Source of the DNA: Nonomuraea ceibae
GTDB taxonomy: Bacteria > Actinomycetota > Actinomycetes > Streptosporangiales > Streptosporangiaceae
DNA length: 64,000 nucleotides
Direction of reading: 5' to 3'
Assembly: GCF_019396325.1 (NCBI RefSeq)
Contig: NZ_JAHKRO010000026.1
Coordinates: 24,229-88,228, forward strand
Made by a program: the position numbers and the translations under genes. The notes under the pieces are model-generated. The model made no database searches. It saw only the letters and a program-made list of their open reading frames with translations, and was not told where the DNA came from. Shown here piece after piece: positions 27,016 through 35,330 of the stretch (within the stretch, counting starts at the first letter, position 1; every line of letters begins with the position of its first letter).

Positions 27016-27587
27016 TGGTCGCCCACGTCGCGCGGCTCGGCCACGACCATGACGAACCTGAGCTCCCGATCGCCCTGGTTGGAGTAGCGGTGGGGGCGGT
27101 CGGCGGTGAAGAGCACCGCGCCGTCGGCCACGATGACGTGGTCGCGGCTGTGCACGGTCAGCGTCAGCTCGCCCTCCAGGACGGTCAGCATCTCGCGAGT
27201 GCCCGCCGGGTGCGCGTCGCCGTCGTGGTGCTCGCCGGGGGCCAGCCGCCAGTCCCACAGCTCCAGGATCATCGGCGAGTCGGCGCCCACGAGCAGCTTG
27301 GCCCGCACGTCGCCCTGGTGGAAGGTCACGGCGTCGGCCGGCTCGACGATCCGCACCATCGGCACGTCGCCCACCTCGACGAGCCTGGCCACGGTCACGC
27401 CGAGCGCGGAGGCGATCCGGGTCAGCGTGGACACGCTCGGGTTGGTGCGGCCCTGCTCGACCTGGACCAGCATGCCGCGGCTGACGCCTGACCTGGCGGC
27501 CAGCGCGTCGAGCGTGAGCCCCCGATGGGTGCGCTGGGCGCGCACGTTGGTGGCGATCGCCTGGTTGATCATCTCAGGATCCTGCAC
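27012..27587 (-). CDS. XRE-family regulator with C-terminal cupin domain
   Basis: A 191-residue regulator. Residues ~10-70 form an XRE/Cro helix-turn-helix (GLTLDALAARSGVSRGMLVQ, PSVSTLTRIASALGV). Residues ~100-185 form a cupin barrel (LAPGEHHDGDAHPAGTREML, VADGAVLFTADRPHRYSNQG) that likely binds a small ligand. The family commonly represses an adjacent exporter or catabolic gene. The start is set at GTG 27587, which lies within a TGCAC dyad six bases after a TACACT -10; ATG 27572, with AGGA seven bases upstream, is the alternative. It is divergent from an EamA transporter. Confidence 0.92.
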   Translation of the reverse strand: MQDPEMINQAIATNVRAQRTHRGLTLDALAARSGVSRGMLVQVEQGRTNPSVSTLTRIASALGVTVARLVEVGDVPMVRIVEPADAVTFHQGDVRAKLLVGADSPMILELWDWRLAPGEHHDGDAHPAGTREMLTVLEGELTLTVHSRDHVIVADGAVLFTADRPHRYSNQGDRELRFVMVVAEPRDVGDQ

Positions 27588-27625
27588 GAGTGCAGTGTAG
27601 TGGAAAGAATTTGCACTATGGTGCA
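27583..27625. promoter_or_regulatory. Paired TGCAC dyad operators between XRE-cupin and EamA genes
   Basis: TGCAC-GA-GTGCA (27583-27594) and TGCAC-TATG-GTGCA (27612-27625) have centres 30 bp apart, close to three helical turns. The first covers the start codon region of the regulator; the second overlaps TTGCAC (27611-27616), a plausible -35 for the transporter. This predicts repression of both genes by the XRE-cupin protein. Confidence 0.6.
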
Positions 27626-27680
27626 CTCTGTGTGTTGTACTAGGCGTCCACTCCATTGAACTTCCGCAGGGAGGCAAGAC

Positions 27681-28514
27681 GTGACCGCGGTGATCCTGGC
27701 GACCGCCTGCGCGGTGGTGTACGGCACGGCCGACTTCTTCGGCGGGCTGGCCACGCGACGCTCGCGCGTGCTGTCCGTCGTCGTGCTCTCCCAGGTGGCG
27801 GGCCTGGCGCTCGTGCTGGTGCTGCTCCCGGCGCTGCCCGGCCTGCTCAGCGGCGGCGCGCTCGCCTGGGGGCTGGCGGCGGGGCTGTCGGGGGCGGCGG
27901 GCCTGGTGCTCTTCTACCGCTCGCTGGCGACCGGCGTGATGTCCGTGGTGGCGCCCACGACCGCGGTCACGTCGGCGGCCCTGCCCGTGACGTTCGGGCT
28001 GGCGACCGGCGAGCGCCCGGAGGTCCTGGCGCTGGCGGGCATCGCGCTGGCGCTCGGCTCGGTGGTGCTCATCAGCCAGGAGCGGACGGCGGGCGGGAAG
28101 GGCTCCTCCGCCGCGGTGCTGACGTCGCTGGCGGCCGGCGCCGGGTTCGGCGGCTTCTACATCCTGCTCGCGATGGCCCCGCACGAGGCCGGGCTGTGGC
28201 CGCTGGTGGGCGCGCGGGCCTCGTCGATCGCGGTGGTGGTCCTGCTCGCGCTGGCGCTGCGGCGGACGCTGCGGCCCAGCTCGGGCTCGCTCGGCGTGAT
28301 CGTCGCCGCCGGGGTGCTCGACATGGCCGCCAACGTGCTCTACCTGCTGGCCAAGCAGCACGGCCTGCTCAGCCTGGTGGCGGTGCTCGTCTCGCTCTAC
28401 CCGGCCAGCACGCTCCTGCTGGCCAGGCAGGTGCTCGGGGAGCGGCTGCGGGCGATCCAGCTCACCGGCGTGGCATGCGCGCTGGGTGCGGTCGCGCTCA
28501 TAGCCGTTGCGTAG
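27681..28514 (+). CDS. EamA/DMT-family transporter
   Basis: A 277-residue inner-membrane protein with ten hydrophobic helices in two EamA repeats, e.g. VILATACAVVYGTADFFGGL at the start of the first, SVVAPTTAVTSAALPVTFGL, and LYPASTLLLARQVLGERL plus LTGVACALGAVALIAVA at the end of the second. The GTG at 27681 has GGGAGG seven bases upstream. DMT proteins export metabolites such as amino acids or other small molecules. Divergence from an XRE-cupin regulator with paired operators suggests induction by the exported compound (inference); the substrate is unknown. Confidence 0.92.
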   Translation: MTAVILATACAVVYGTADFFGGLATRRSRVLSVVVLSQVAGLALVLVLLPALPGLLSGGALAWGLAAGLSGAAGLVLFYRSLATGVMSVVAPTTAVTSAALPVTFGLATGERPEVLALAGIALALGSVVLISQERTAGGKGSSAAVLTSLAAGAGFGGFYILLAMAPHEAGLWPLVGARASSIAVVVLLALALRRTLRPSSGSLGVIVAAGVLDMAANVLYLLAKQHGLLSLVAVLVSLYPASTLLLARQVLGERLRAIQLTGVACALGAVALIAVA

Positions 28515-28541
28515 CCGCCACGCCCTTGTTACGTTTCGCCC

Positions 28542-29486
28542 GTGCCCCACGACCGGGCCCCCTCCTCCGGCGAGCCGTCGCAGCACGTGGCCGTGCCGTA
28601 CGGCTCCGATGAGGGTTTTCTCGACCTGGCCGTCCCGCGCGTCCGGCAGGCGCTGGCCGGCGGCAGGCGGGTGCTGGTCGTCACCCGCCCGGCGCGGCTG
28701 TCGCTGCTGGCCGAGGCCCTGGGCGACGACTGGCGCGAGGTCGACCGCCGCGACTCGGGCTCCTGGTACGACCATCCGCAGCGCACGCTGGCGAGCTGCT
28801 ACGACTACGCGCACGGCAGGCCCACGCTGCTGGTCGGCGAGCCGGTCTGGACGGGCCTGAGCGAGATCGAGACCCGCGAATGGATCCGCTACGAGTCGGT
28901 GCTCAACACCGCGCTGGCCGGCGTCCCCACGCGCGCGCTGTGCTTCTACGACGTGCGTACGGCGCCCGCGGACGTGCTGCGTCACGCGGAGACGACCCAC
29001 CCGGTGATCCTCGGCCCCGGCGGCGAGCGGCCCAGCCCGCGCTACGTCAGGCCGGACGAGCTGGTGCTCAACGGCGACCGCGGCCCCCTCCCGGAGCCGA
29101 CCGGCCGGGTGCGCTCGGTGCGGTTCACCGCCGACCGGCTCAAGGAGCTCAGGCACGAGGTGGCGGGCTACGCCGGGGCCGCCGGCATGGACCGCGACCT
29201 GGTCGCCTCGCTGGTGCTGAGCGTGTCGGAGATCGCCGCCAACAGCGTCGAGCACGGGCCGGGTCACGGCCTGATCAGGATGTGGAGGGGCGGCAGGGGC
29301 GTCGTCTGCGAGATCAGCGACCCCGGCGGCCCGCTGGAGGACCCCTTGCCCGGCTATATACCACCAGAGCCCGGATCCCTGCGGGGATACGGGCTCTGGA
29401 TCAGTCGTCAGCTCTGCGACCTCGTCGAGCTGCGGGCGGACGACGGGATGCTCCGCGTCCGCCTGCACATGCGGCTGCGCCCCTGA
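28542..29486 (+). CDS. MEDS-domain protein with HATPase (anti-sigma-type) domain
   Basis: A 314-residue two-domain protein. The N-terminal ~190 residues match the MEDS (methanogen/methylotroph, DcmR sensory) domain: DEGFLDLAVPRVRQALAGG, RVLVVTRPARLSLLAEAL and ALCFYDVRTAPADVLRHAE. The C-terminal ~110 residues are a serine-kinase-like HATPase: AASLVLSVSEIAANSVEHG-type N box (SLVLSVSEIAANSVEHGPG), VVCEISDPGG (G1) and GSLRGYGLWISRQLCD (G2). In actinomycetes such proteins are anti-sigma or phospho-switch regulators. The GTG start at 28542 has no ribosome binding site. It converges on the SigR-like gene with 3 bp between stops. Confidence 0.9.
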   Translation: MPHDRAPSSGEPSQHVAVPYGSDEGFLDLAVPRVRQALAGGRRVLVVTRPARLSLLAEALGDDWREVDRRDSGSWYDHPQRTLASCYDYAHGRPTLLVGEPVWTGLSEIETREWIRYESVLNTALAGVPTRALCFYDVRTAPADVLRHAETTHPVILGPGGERPSPRYVRPDELVLNGDRGPLPEPTGRVRSVRFTADRLKELRHEVAGYAGAAGMDRDLVASLVLSVSEIAANSVEHGPGHGLIRMWRGGRGVVCEISDPGGPLEDPLPGYIPPEPGSLRGYGLWISRQLCDLVELRADDGMLRVRLHMRLRP

Positions 29487-29489
29487 GGG

Positions 29490-30083
29490 TCAGGCCGCGC
29501 GCTGGGCGGGCAGCCGCACGGCGCCTTCCTCTCGCACGTAGTCCTCCAGCATGCCGCGGAGCTGGCGGCGGCCCCGGTGCAGCCGGGACATGACGGTGCC
29601 GATGGGCGTGCCCATCCGGTCGGCGATCTCCTTGTACGGGAAGCCTTCGACGTCGGCGAGGTAGACGGCGACCCGGAAGTCCTCGGGCAGCGAGCGCAGC
29701 GCGTTCATCACCACGTTGTCGGGCAGCCGGTCGAGCGCCTCGTTCTCGGCCGAGCGCAGACCCGTCGAGGTGTGGGACTCGGCGGCGTGCAACTGCCAGT
29801 CCTCGATGTCCTCGGCCGCCGACAACTTCGGTGAACGCTGCTTCTTGCGATAGTCGTTGATGAAGTTGTTGGTGAGGATCCGGTGCAGCCAGGCCTTGAG
29901 GTTGGTGCCCTCACGGAACTGGTGGTAGGAGGTGTAGGCCTTGGCCACGGTCTCCTGCACGAGGTCCTCGGCGTCGGCGGTGTTGCGGGTCAGACGCATG
30001 GCGGAGGCGAACAGCTGCGACGTGACGGGCACGACGTCGCGCTCGAACCAGTCCTGACGCTGCTCATCGGTCATGGTGATCAA
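29490..30083 (-). CDS. sigR: ECF sigma factor, SigR/SigH-like (thiol-oxidative stress)
   Basis: A ~197-residue ECF sigma factor close to actinobacterial SigR/SigH. Region 2 is FASAMRLTRNTADAEDLVQE, then TNLKAWLHRILTNNFINDYR; region 4 is VEGFPYKEIADRMGTPIGTV and MSRLHRGRRQLRGMLEDY. SigR-type factors drive thioredoxin, mycothiol and protease genes on disulfide stress and are held by a zinc anti-sigma factor, RsrA, normally encoded next door. No rsrA is present here. A TTG at 30083 has AAGGGGG with 6-nt spacing; ATG 30074 is the alternative, and the frame also stays open to an ATG at 30140, recalling the longer unstable SigR form of Streptomyces. Confidence 0.92.
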   Translation of the reverse strand: MITMTDEQRQDWFERDVVPVTSQLFASAMRLTRNTADAEDLVQETVAKAYTSYHQFREGTNLKAWLHRILTNNFINDYRKKQRSPKLSAAEDIEDWQLHAAESHTSTGLRSAENEALDRLPDNVVMNALRSLPEDFRVAVYLADVEGFPYKEIADRMGTPIGTVMSRLHRGRRQLRGMLEDYVREEGAVRLPAQRAA

Positions 30084-30089
30084 TTCATT

Positions 30090-30096
30090 CCCCCTT
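30090..30096 (-). promoter_or_regulatory. Ribosome binding site that selects a TTG start for the sigma factor
   Basis: AAGGGGG on the minus strand lies six bases before TTG (30083) but fifteen before the first downstream ATG (30074). The spacing favours the TTG. Confidence 0.55.
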
Positions 30097-30320
30097 GCGC
30101 TATCCCCCGTCGGCATCCAGCCGGCTGACAGCGATTCCATGCTCCCAGGCCCCTCGTAAGGGCCGCGTTAGGGCTTCCGCACTGGTCAGCGGGGTGAACA
30201 GTCCATCTGCTCGCGGCGTGCGTCATCACGTCCACGGCCGGACAGATTTCATAATCATAACACTATCCCCTCAATTTTCCGCAAAGTGTGGCCAGCTTCA
30301 CATGGGATAGCGTATGGGCC

Positions 30321-31394
30321 ATGGAATACCTGGACCGGCATGACTCGGGGACTCGGTCGTGGGTGGCGGAGGCCATCCGCAAGGTGGAGGCCGACGCCAA
30401 CCGTAGTTGCGATACTCACCTGCACGTCTTTCCGCTGCCCTCGCACTGGGGGGTAAACCTCTATCTGAAAGACGAGTCGGTGCACCCCACCGGTTCACTG
30501 AAACACCGGCTGGCTCGCTCACTTTTCCTGTACGGGCTGGCGAACGGCTGGATCGGCCCCCGCACCACGATCGTCGAGGCGTCCAGCGGCTCCACCGCCG
30601 TGAGCGAGGCGTACTTCGCCCGGCTGCTCGGCCTGCCGTTCATCGCGGTCATGCCCGCGTCCACGTCGCCGGAGAAGATCCACCTGATCGAGTTCCACGG
30701 CGGCAAGTGCCACCTGGTCAGCGACCCCGGCACGATCTACGCGGAGTCCCGGCGGCTGGCGGCCGAGACCGGCGGCCACTTCATGGACCAGTTCACCTAC
30801 GCCGAGCGGGCCACCGACTGGCGCGGCAACAACAACATCGCCGAGTCGATCTACAACCAGATGGCGATGGAGCCGTACCCGGAGCCCGCCTGGATCGTGG
30901 TCGGCGCGGGCACCGGCGGCACCTCCTCGACGATCGGCCGCTACATCCGCTACCGATGTCACGCCACCCGGCTGGCCGTCGTCGACCCGGAGGGCTCGGC
31001 CTTCTACCCGAGCTGGGTGTCGGGCGACGGCGCGGCCACCGCGCCCGGCTCGCGCATCGAGGGCATCGGGCGGCCGCGCGTCGAGCCGTCGTTCCAGCCG
31101 ACGGTCATCGACCGGATGGTCGCCGTGCCCGACGCTCGCTCGATCGCGGCCATGCACTGGGTGCGCGAGGTCACCGGCCGCGACGTGGGCGGCTCCACCG
31201 GGACCAACGTGGCCGCCTGCGTGGAGCTCATCAGGGAGATGCGCGAGGCCGGCGAGCGGGGCAGCGTCGTCACGCTGATCTGCGACAGCGGCGACCGCTA
31301 CCGGGGCACGTACGGCGACCCCGCGTGGCTGGCCGGCCAGGGCCTCGACATCGAGCCCCACCTGGCCGACCTGCGCGCGTTCCTGCCCAGCTAG
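30321..31394 (+). CDS. PLP-dependent cysteine synthase/desulfhydrase-fold enzyme (Cds1-like)
   Basis: A 357-residue type II PLP enzyme. The PLP lysine is in HPTGSLKHRLARS (~65), the substrate loop is EASSGSTAVSEAY (~105), the phosphate site is VVGAGTGGTSSTIGRYI (~200), and GGSTGTNVAACVELI with LICDSGDRY lies at the end. The overall layout resembles actinobacterial proteins annotated as L-cysteine desulfhydrase Cds1, which release sulfide from cysteine. It is divergent from the SigR-like gene, so a link to thiol homeostasis is attractive, but no SigR-type promoter is obvious in the 237-bp gap. ATG 30321 is chosen. Confidence 0.88.
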   Translation: MEYLDRHDSGTRSWVAEAIRKVEADANRSCDTHLHVFPLPSHWGVNLYLKDESVHPTGSLKHRLARSLFLYGLANGWIGPRTTIVEASSGSTAVSEAYFARLLGLPFIAVMPASTSPEKIHLIEFHGGKCHLVSDPGTIYAESRRLAAETGGHFMDQFTYAERATDWRGNNNIAESIYNQMAMEPYPEPAWIVVGAGTGGTSSTIGRYIRYRCHATRLAVVDPEGSAFYPSWVSGDGAATAPGSRIEGIGRPRVEPSFQPTVIDRMVAVPDARSIAAMHWVREVTGRDVGGSTGTNVAACVELIREMREAGERGSVVTLICDSGDRYRGTYGDPAWLAGQGLDIEPHLADLRAFLPS

Positions 31395-31398
31395 GCCG

Positions 31399-32364
31399 TC
31401 ACGCCTTGGCCGGGTCCACCTTGAAGAGGCCGGCCAGGTCGTCGAGCATGCTGTGGGCGCCCTGGAGCCCCACGGCGCTCATCCACGTCAGGTCGCTGAC
31501 CTCGTGCTTGACGCCCTTGAGCTTGCCCCACAGCGGGTTTCCGGTGAACTTGGCCTTGGGCCCGTCTGCCGTCGGGTCCGGGTAGGTGGCGACGAAGATG
31601 TGGTCGGCGTCCATGTCCGCGATCCGCTCCTCGCTGATCTCCACCATGATCGTCTCCGTGGTGCTCGGCTGGCCCTCCGGGCGGGGGAAGCCGACGTCCT
31701 TCAGGACCAGGCCGGAGTAGGAGTTCTCCACGTAGAGGCGGGCGGTGGGCTCACCGGCGAACCGCACGACCGAGACCGTCGGCAGCTTCCCGTCCTTCTC
31801 CTTGATCGCGGCGCCGATCTTGCCGGCGCGGTCCTCGTACTCCTTGATCCTGGTGTCGGCGAGGTCCTCCTTGCCGAGGGCCTGCCCGACGAGGCGCAGG
31901 TTGTCCTTCCAGATGGCGCCGGTCGTCTCGCTGAAGACGGTCGGGGCGATCTTGGAAAGCTTGTCGTACAGGGCCTCGTGGCGGACCTTGGCCGAGACGA
32001 TCAGGTCGGGCTTGAGCGCCATGACCTTCTCCAGGCTCGGCTGCTCCAGCGTGCCGACGGAGGTGGCCTCCTTGCCGTACTGCGCCAGGGCCGGCCCCAG
32101 GTAGTCGGGCAGCTTGTCGTCGATGGCCCGGTAGGTGGTGTAGCCCACCACGGGCGTCTCCAGCGTGAGCACGGCGTCGACGAAGCTCTGGTCGAGCGCG
32201 ACGACCCGCTTGGGCTGGGTGGGGATGACGGTCTCGCCCATCGCGTGCTTGATGGTGCGGAACGGCTCGGCGGCCTTCTGCGTGGTGGCCGCAGGCTCGC
32301 TCGCACCGCAGGCGGCCAGCCCGGCCACCAGGACGGCGCCCACCAGCGCGCGCAACGATCTCAT
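31399..32364 (-). CDS. Iron-siderophore ABC transporter binding lipoprotein
   Basis: A 321-residue periplasmic-type binding protein (FecB/FepB-like). The signal peptide MRSLRALVGAVLVAGLAAC ends in lipobox LAAC with the cysteine at 19. The two TroA-like lobes carry PKRVVALDQSFVDAVLTL, SLEKVMALKPDLIVSAK and TWMSAVGLQGAHSMLDDL at the end. It should capture ferric siderophores at the cell surface. AAAGGG precedes the ATG by seven bases; the in-frame GTG/ATG further upstream lies inside the iron-box region. It is divergent from the two permeases and ATPase of the same system, with abutting iron boxes between them. Confidence 0.95.
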   Translation of the reverse strand: MRSLRALVGAVLVAGLAACGASEPAATTQKAAEPFRTIKHAMGETVIPTQPKRVVALDQSFVDAVLTLETPVVGYTTYRAIDDKLPDYLGPALAQYGKEATSVGTLEQPSLEKVMALKPDLIVSAKVRHEALYDKLSKIAPTVFSETTGAIWKDNLRLVGQALGKEDLADTRIKEYEDRAGKIGAAIKEKDGKLPTVSVVRFAGEPTARLYVENSYSGLVLKDVGFPRPEGQPSTTETIMVEISEERIADMDADHIFVATYPDPTADGPKAKFTGNPLWGKLKGVKHEVSDLTWMSAVGLQGAHSMLDDLAGLFKVDPAKA

Positions 32365-32381
32365 CGGAACCCTTTCGACGA

Positions 32382-32420
32382 TCAAGTAAGGCAAACCTAA
32401 ATTAGGTTAGCCCTGCCTAA
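32382..32420. promoter_or_regulatory. Two abutting iron boxes (IdeR/DmdR sites)
   Basis: TTAGGTTAGCCCTGCCTAA (32402-32420) matches the 19-bp actinobacterial iron-box consensus very closely. A second, weaker site, TCAAGTAAGGCAAACCTAA (32382-32400), reads as TTAGGTTTGCCTTACTTGA on the minus strand and is separated by one base. They sit 18 bp from the binding-protein ATG and 45 bp from the permease GTG, so iron-loaded IdeR/DmdR should repress both directions. Confidence 0.88.
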
Positions 32421-32464
32421 GCTGGCATACTGCACCAGGGTCAGGCAACTTCGGAGGAGGACGG

Positions 32465-33499
32465 GTGAGTGCGACCGCCGTGGCGCCGCGCCTGCACGGC
32501 ATCCGTCACCGCCGGATCACCGTCCTCGCCGTCCTGGCGGCGGCCGTGCTCGCCGGGGTGGTGCTGAGCATCACGATCGGCTCCCGGTCCGTGGCGCCGC
32601 TCGACGCCTGGCACGCGCTGACCGCCCCTGGCGACACCGAGAGCGACATCATCATCCGCTCCCTGCGCGTGCCCAGGACCGCGCTCGGCGTGCTGTCCGG
32701 GCTCGCGCTCGGCGTCGCGGGCGCGCTCATGCAGGGCCACACCCGCAACCCGCTCGCCGACCCCGGCCTGCTCGGCGTCACCCAGGGCGCGGCGTTCGCC
32801 ATGGTGGCCTCGATCATGTGGCTGGGCGCCTCCAGCCTGCTCGCCTACATCTGGTTCGGCCTGGCCGGCGCGCTCGTCGCCAGCGTCGGCGTGTTCGCCC
32901 TCGGCATGGTCGGCGGGCGCGGCGGGCCGACCCCCGTGACGCTCGCCCTGGCGGGCACCGCCGTCAGCGCCTTCCTGTACGCCCTCACCTCGGCCCTCGT
33001 GCTGCTGGACGAGCAGGCGATGGACGTCTTCCGGTTCTGGCAGGCGGGCTCGATCGCCGCGCGCGGCCCCGACGTGGTCTGGCAGGTGCTGCCGTTCATC
33101 GCCGCCGGGCTGGTGCTGGCCATGATCAACGCGCCCGGCCTCAACGCGCTGTCGCTGGGCGAGGACGTCGCCCGCAGCCTCGGCCAGCACATCGCCCTGA
33201 CCCGCACCGTCGGCGTCGCCGCCGTCACCCTGCTGTCCGGCGCCGCCGTGGCCGCCTGCGGCGCGCTCGCGTTCGTCGGGCTCATCGTCCCGCACCTGGC
33301 CAGGGCGCTGTCCGGCACTGACCATCGCTGGCTGATCCCGTACTCGGGACTGCTCGGAGCCGCGCTGGTGCTCCTCGCCGACGTCGTCGGCCGCGTCGTG
33401 GCGCCGCCCGGCGAGCTGGAGGTCGGCGTGGTGCTCGCGCTCATCGGCGCCCCCTTCTTCGTCGCGCTCGTCCGGCGCAGGAAGCCGGTGCGCCTGTGA
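32465..33499 (+). CDS. Iron-siderophore ABC transporter permease 1 (FecCD family)
   Basis: A 344-residue permease with the ~9-10 membrane helices of the BtuC/FecD family. Typical segments are LRVPRTALGVLSGLALGVAG, LMQGHTRNPLADPGLLGVTQ and FVGLIVPHLARALSGTDHRW, the last being the loop that contacts the ATPase. The GTG start at 32465 follows GGAGGA closely. It is the first gene of a three-gene operon behind the iron boxes; its TGA overlaps the GTG of permease 2 by four bases. Confidence 0.95.
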   Translation: MSATAVAPRLHGIRHRRITVLAVLAAAVLAGVVLSITIGSRSVAPLDAWHALTAPGDTESDIIIRSLRVPRTALGVLSGLALGVAGALMQGHTRNPLADPGLLGVTQGAAFAMVASIMWLGASSLLAYIWFGLAGALVASVGVFALGMVGGRGGPTPVTLALAGTAVSAFLYALTSALVLLDEQAMDVFRFWQAGSIAARGPDVVWQVLPFIAAGLVLAMINAPGLNALSLGEDVARSLGQHIALTRTVGVAAVTLLSGAAVAACGALAFVGLIVPHLARALSGTDHRWLIPYSGLLGAALVLLADVVGRVVAPPGELEVGVVLALIGAPFFVALVRRRKPVRL

Positions 33500-34539
33500 C
33501 CTCGATCCCCCTGCGCCTCGGCGGCCTGTCGTGGCGGATCAGACCGCGCGGCGTGGTCGTGACGACCGCCGGGCTGGCGCTGCTCGCCCTGCTCATGGCG
33601 CTGAGCATGCGCATGGGCGACATCGAGCTGACGGTCGCCCAGGTGCTCGCCGCCACCTTCGACCCGGCCGACCCGGCCCACTTCGTCATCATGGAGCTGC
33701 GCCTGCCCCGCGCGCTCACCGGGGCGCTGGTCGGCGCGGCCCTCGCGCTGTCCGGCGCGATCATCCAGTCCATCGCCCGCAACCCGCTCGCCAGCCCGGA
33801 GATCCTCGGCGTCACCAACGGCGCCTCCGTGCTCGTCGTCGCCGGGGTCGTCGCCAGCGGCAGCGCCTACGGGGGCACCAGCGGCCTGCTCACCAGCCTC
33901 GGCGTCCCCGCGCTCGCCCTGCTCGGCGGCCTGATCGGCGCCGTCATCGTCTACGGGCTCGCCTGGCGGCGCGGCCTCGACGGCTACCGCCTGGTGCTCG
34001 TCGGCATCGGCGTGGCCGCCGTGTTCACCAACGTGAAGTTCTGGCTGCTCACCGTCGGCGACGTCAACGACACCGGCCGCGCGATGGTGTGGATCAGCGG
34101 CTCGCTCCACGGCCGGGGCTGGGAGCACGTCCAGCCCGTGGCCGTCGCCCTGGCTGTGCTCGTGCCGCTGGCCCTGACCGGCACCCGGTCGCTGAACGCG
34201 CTGCGGTTCGGCGACGACACGGTGACCGCGCTCGGCCTCCGCATGAACCGCGCCCGCGCGGCCATGATCCTGGCCGCCGTGCTGCTCGCCGCCGTGGCCA
34301 CCGCCTCGGCCGGGCCCATCGCGTTCGTGGCGCTGGCCGCGCCGCAGATCGCGCTGCGCCTCACCAGGTCGGCCCAGCCGCCGCTGCTGTCGTCGGCCGC
34401 CGTGGGCGCGGTGCTCATCACCGCCGCCGACCTGCTCGCCCGCACCCTGTTCGCGCCGGTCGAACTGCCCGTCGGCGTCGTCACCGCCGTCCTCGGCGCC
34501 CCGTACCTGATCCACCTCATCTGGAGGGCGAGGAAATGA
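33496..34539 (+). CDS. Iron-siderophore ABC transporter permease 2 (FecCD family)
   Basis: A 347-residue paralogue of permease 1, with which it should form the heterodimeric channel. It shows LRLPRALTGALVGAALALSG, IQSIARNPLASPEILGVTNG, NALRFGDDTVTALGL and FVALAAPQIALRLTRSAQPP in the coupling loop, where the usual G-L-I/x-V-P-H motif is shifted to ALAAPQIA. It is coupled by a GTGA overlap to permease 1 and by an ATGA overlap to the ATPase gene downstream. No signal peptide beyond the first membrane helix is needed. Confidence 0.95.
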   Translation: MTSIPLRLGGLSWRIRPRGVVVTTAGLALLALLMALSMRMGDIELTVAQVLAATFDPADPAHFVIMELRLPRALTGALVGAALALSGAIIQSIARNPLASPEILGVTNGASVLVVAGVVASGSAYGGTSGLLTSLGVPALALLGGLIGAVIVYGLAWRRGLDGYRLVLVGIGVAAVFTNVKFWLLTVGDVNDTGRAMVWISGSLHGRGWEHVQPVAVALAVLVPLALTGTRSLNALRFGDDTVTALGLRMNRARAAMILAAVLLAAVATASAGPIAFVALAAPQIALRLTRSAQPPLLSSAAVGAVLITAADLLARTLFAPVELPVGVVTAVLGAPYLIHLIWRARK

Positions 34540-35327
34540 GGCTCCAGGCCGCCGCCGTCAAGCTCGGCTACGGCGACCGCACCATCGTCGACGGCCTCGA
34601 CCTCGGCATCGAGGCGGGCACCGTGACCACGATCATCGGCCCCAACGGGTGCGGCAAGTCCACCCTGCTGCGCGCCCTGGGCCGCCTGCTGAAGCCGCAG
34701 GGCGGCGAGGTGCTGCTCGACGGCAAGCGCATCGACCGCATCCCCACCCGCGAGGTGGCCAAGGTCCTCGGCGTGCTCCCCCAGGCGCCGACCGCGCCCG
34801 AAGGGCTGACCGTCGCCGACCTGGTCGCCCGGGGCAGGCACCCGCACCAGACCTGGTACCGCCAGTGGTCGACGGACGACGAGTCGGCCGTGGCCGAGGC
34901 GCTGACCATGACGGGCCTGGCCGACCTGGCCGAACGGCCGCTGGACGAGCTGTCCGGCGGGCAGCGGCAGCGGGCGTGGATCTCGATGGCGCTGGCCCAG
35001 GGCACCGACCTGCTGCTGCTCGACGAGCCGACGACGTTCCTGGACCTGGCCCACCAGGTCGAGGTGCTGGAGCTGGTCCGGCGGCTGCACCACGCCTCGG
35101 GCCGGACCATCGTCATGGTCCTGCACGACCTCAACCTGGCCGCCCGCTACGCCGACCGCCTGGTGGCGATGCGCGGCGGCCGGGTGATCGCCGCCGGGGA
35201 GCCGCACGAGGTGCTCACCGAGGAGCTGCTGCGCGAGGTGTTCGAGCTGGACGCCAAGGTCATCCCGGACCCGGTGGCGGGCACCCCGCTCGTCGTCCCG
35301 ATCGGCACCCACCGCCAGTCCTCCTGA
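34536..35327 (+). CDS. Iron-siderophore ABC transporter ATPase (FecE/FepC family)
   Basis: A 263-residue ATPase that powers siderophore import. Walker A is GPNGCGKSTL (~35-43), the Q-loop is LGVLPQAPTAPEGLTV, the signature LSGGQRQRAWI, Walker B LLLLDEPTTFLDLAHQVEVL, and the switch histidine lies in MVLHDLNLAARYAD. Both the FepC-type DLVARGRHPHQ segment and the length fit siderophore systems. The ATG at 34536 has GAGGA just upstream and overlaps the stop of permease 2. It ends the operon, convergent with the TPR gene. Confidence 0.96.
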   Translation: MRLQAAAVKLGYGDRTIVDGLDLGIEAGTVTTIIGPNGCGKSTLLRALGRLLKPQGGEVLLDGKRIDRIPTREVAKVLGVLPQAPTAPEGLTVADLVARGRHPHQTWYRQWSTDDESAVAEALTMTGLADLAERPLDELSGGQRQRAWISMALAQGTDLLLLDEPTTFLDLAHQVEVLELVRRLHHASGRTIVMVLHDLNLAARYADRLVAMRGGRVIAAGEPHEVLTEELLREVFELDAKVIPDPVAGTPLVVPIGTHRQSS

Positions 35328-35330
35328 GCG

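Noticed and set aside
30084..30320. SigR-type promoter (GGAAT then GTT) for the sigma factor or the desulfhydrase-like gene
   Set aside because: GGAAT words occur, but none has GTT at 18-19 bp on the correct strand.
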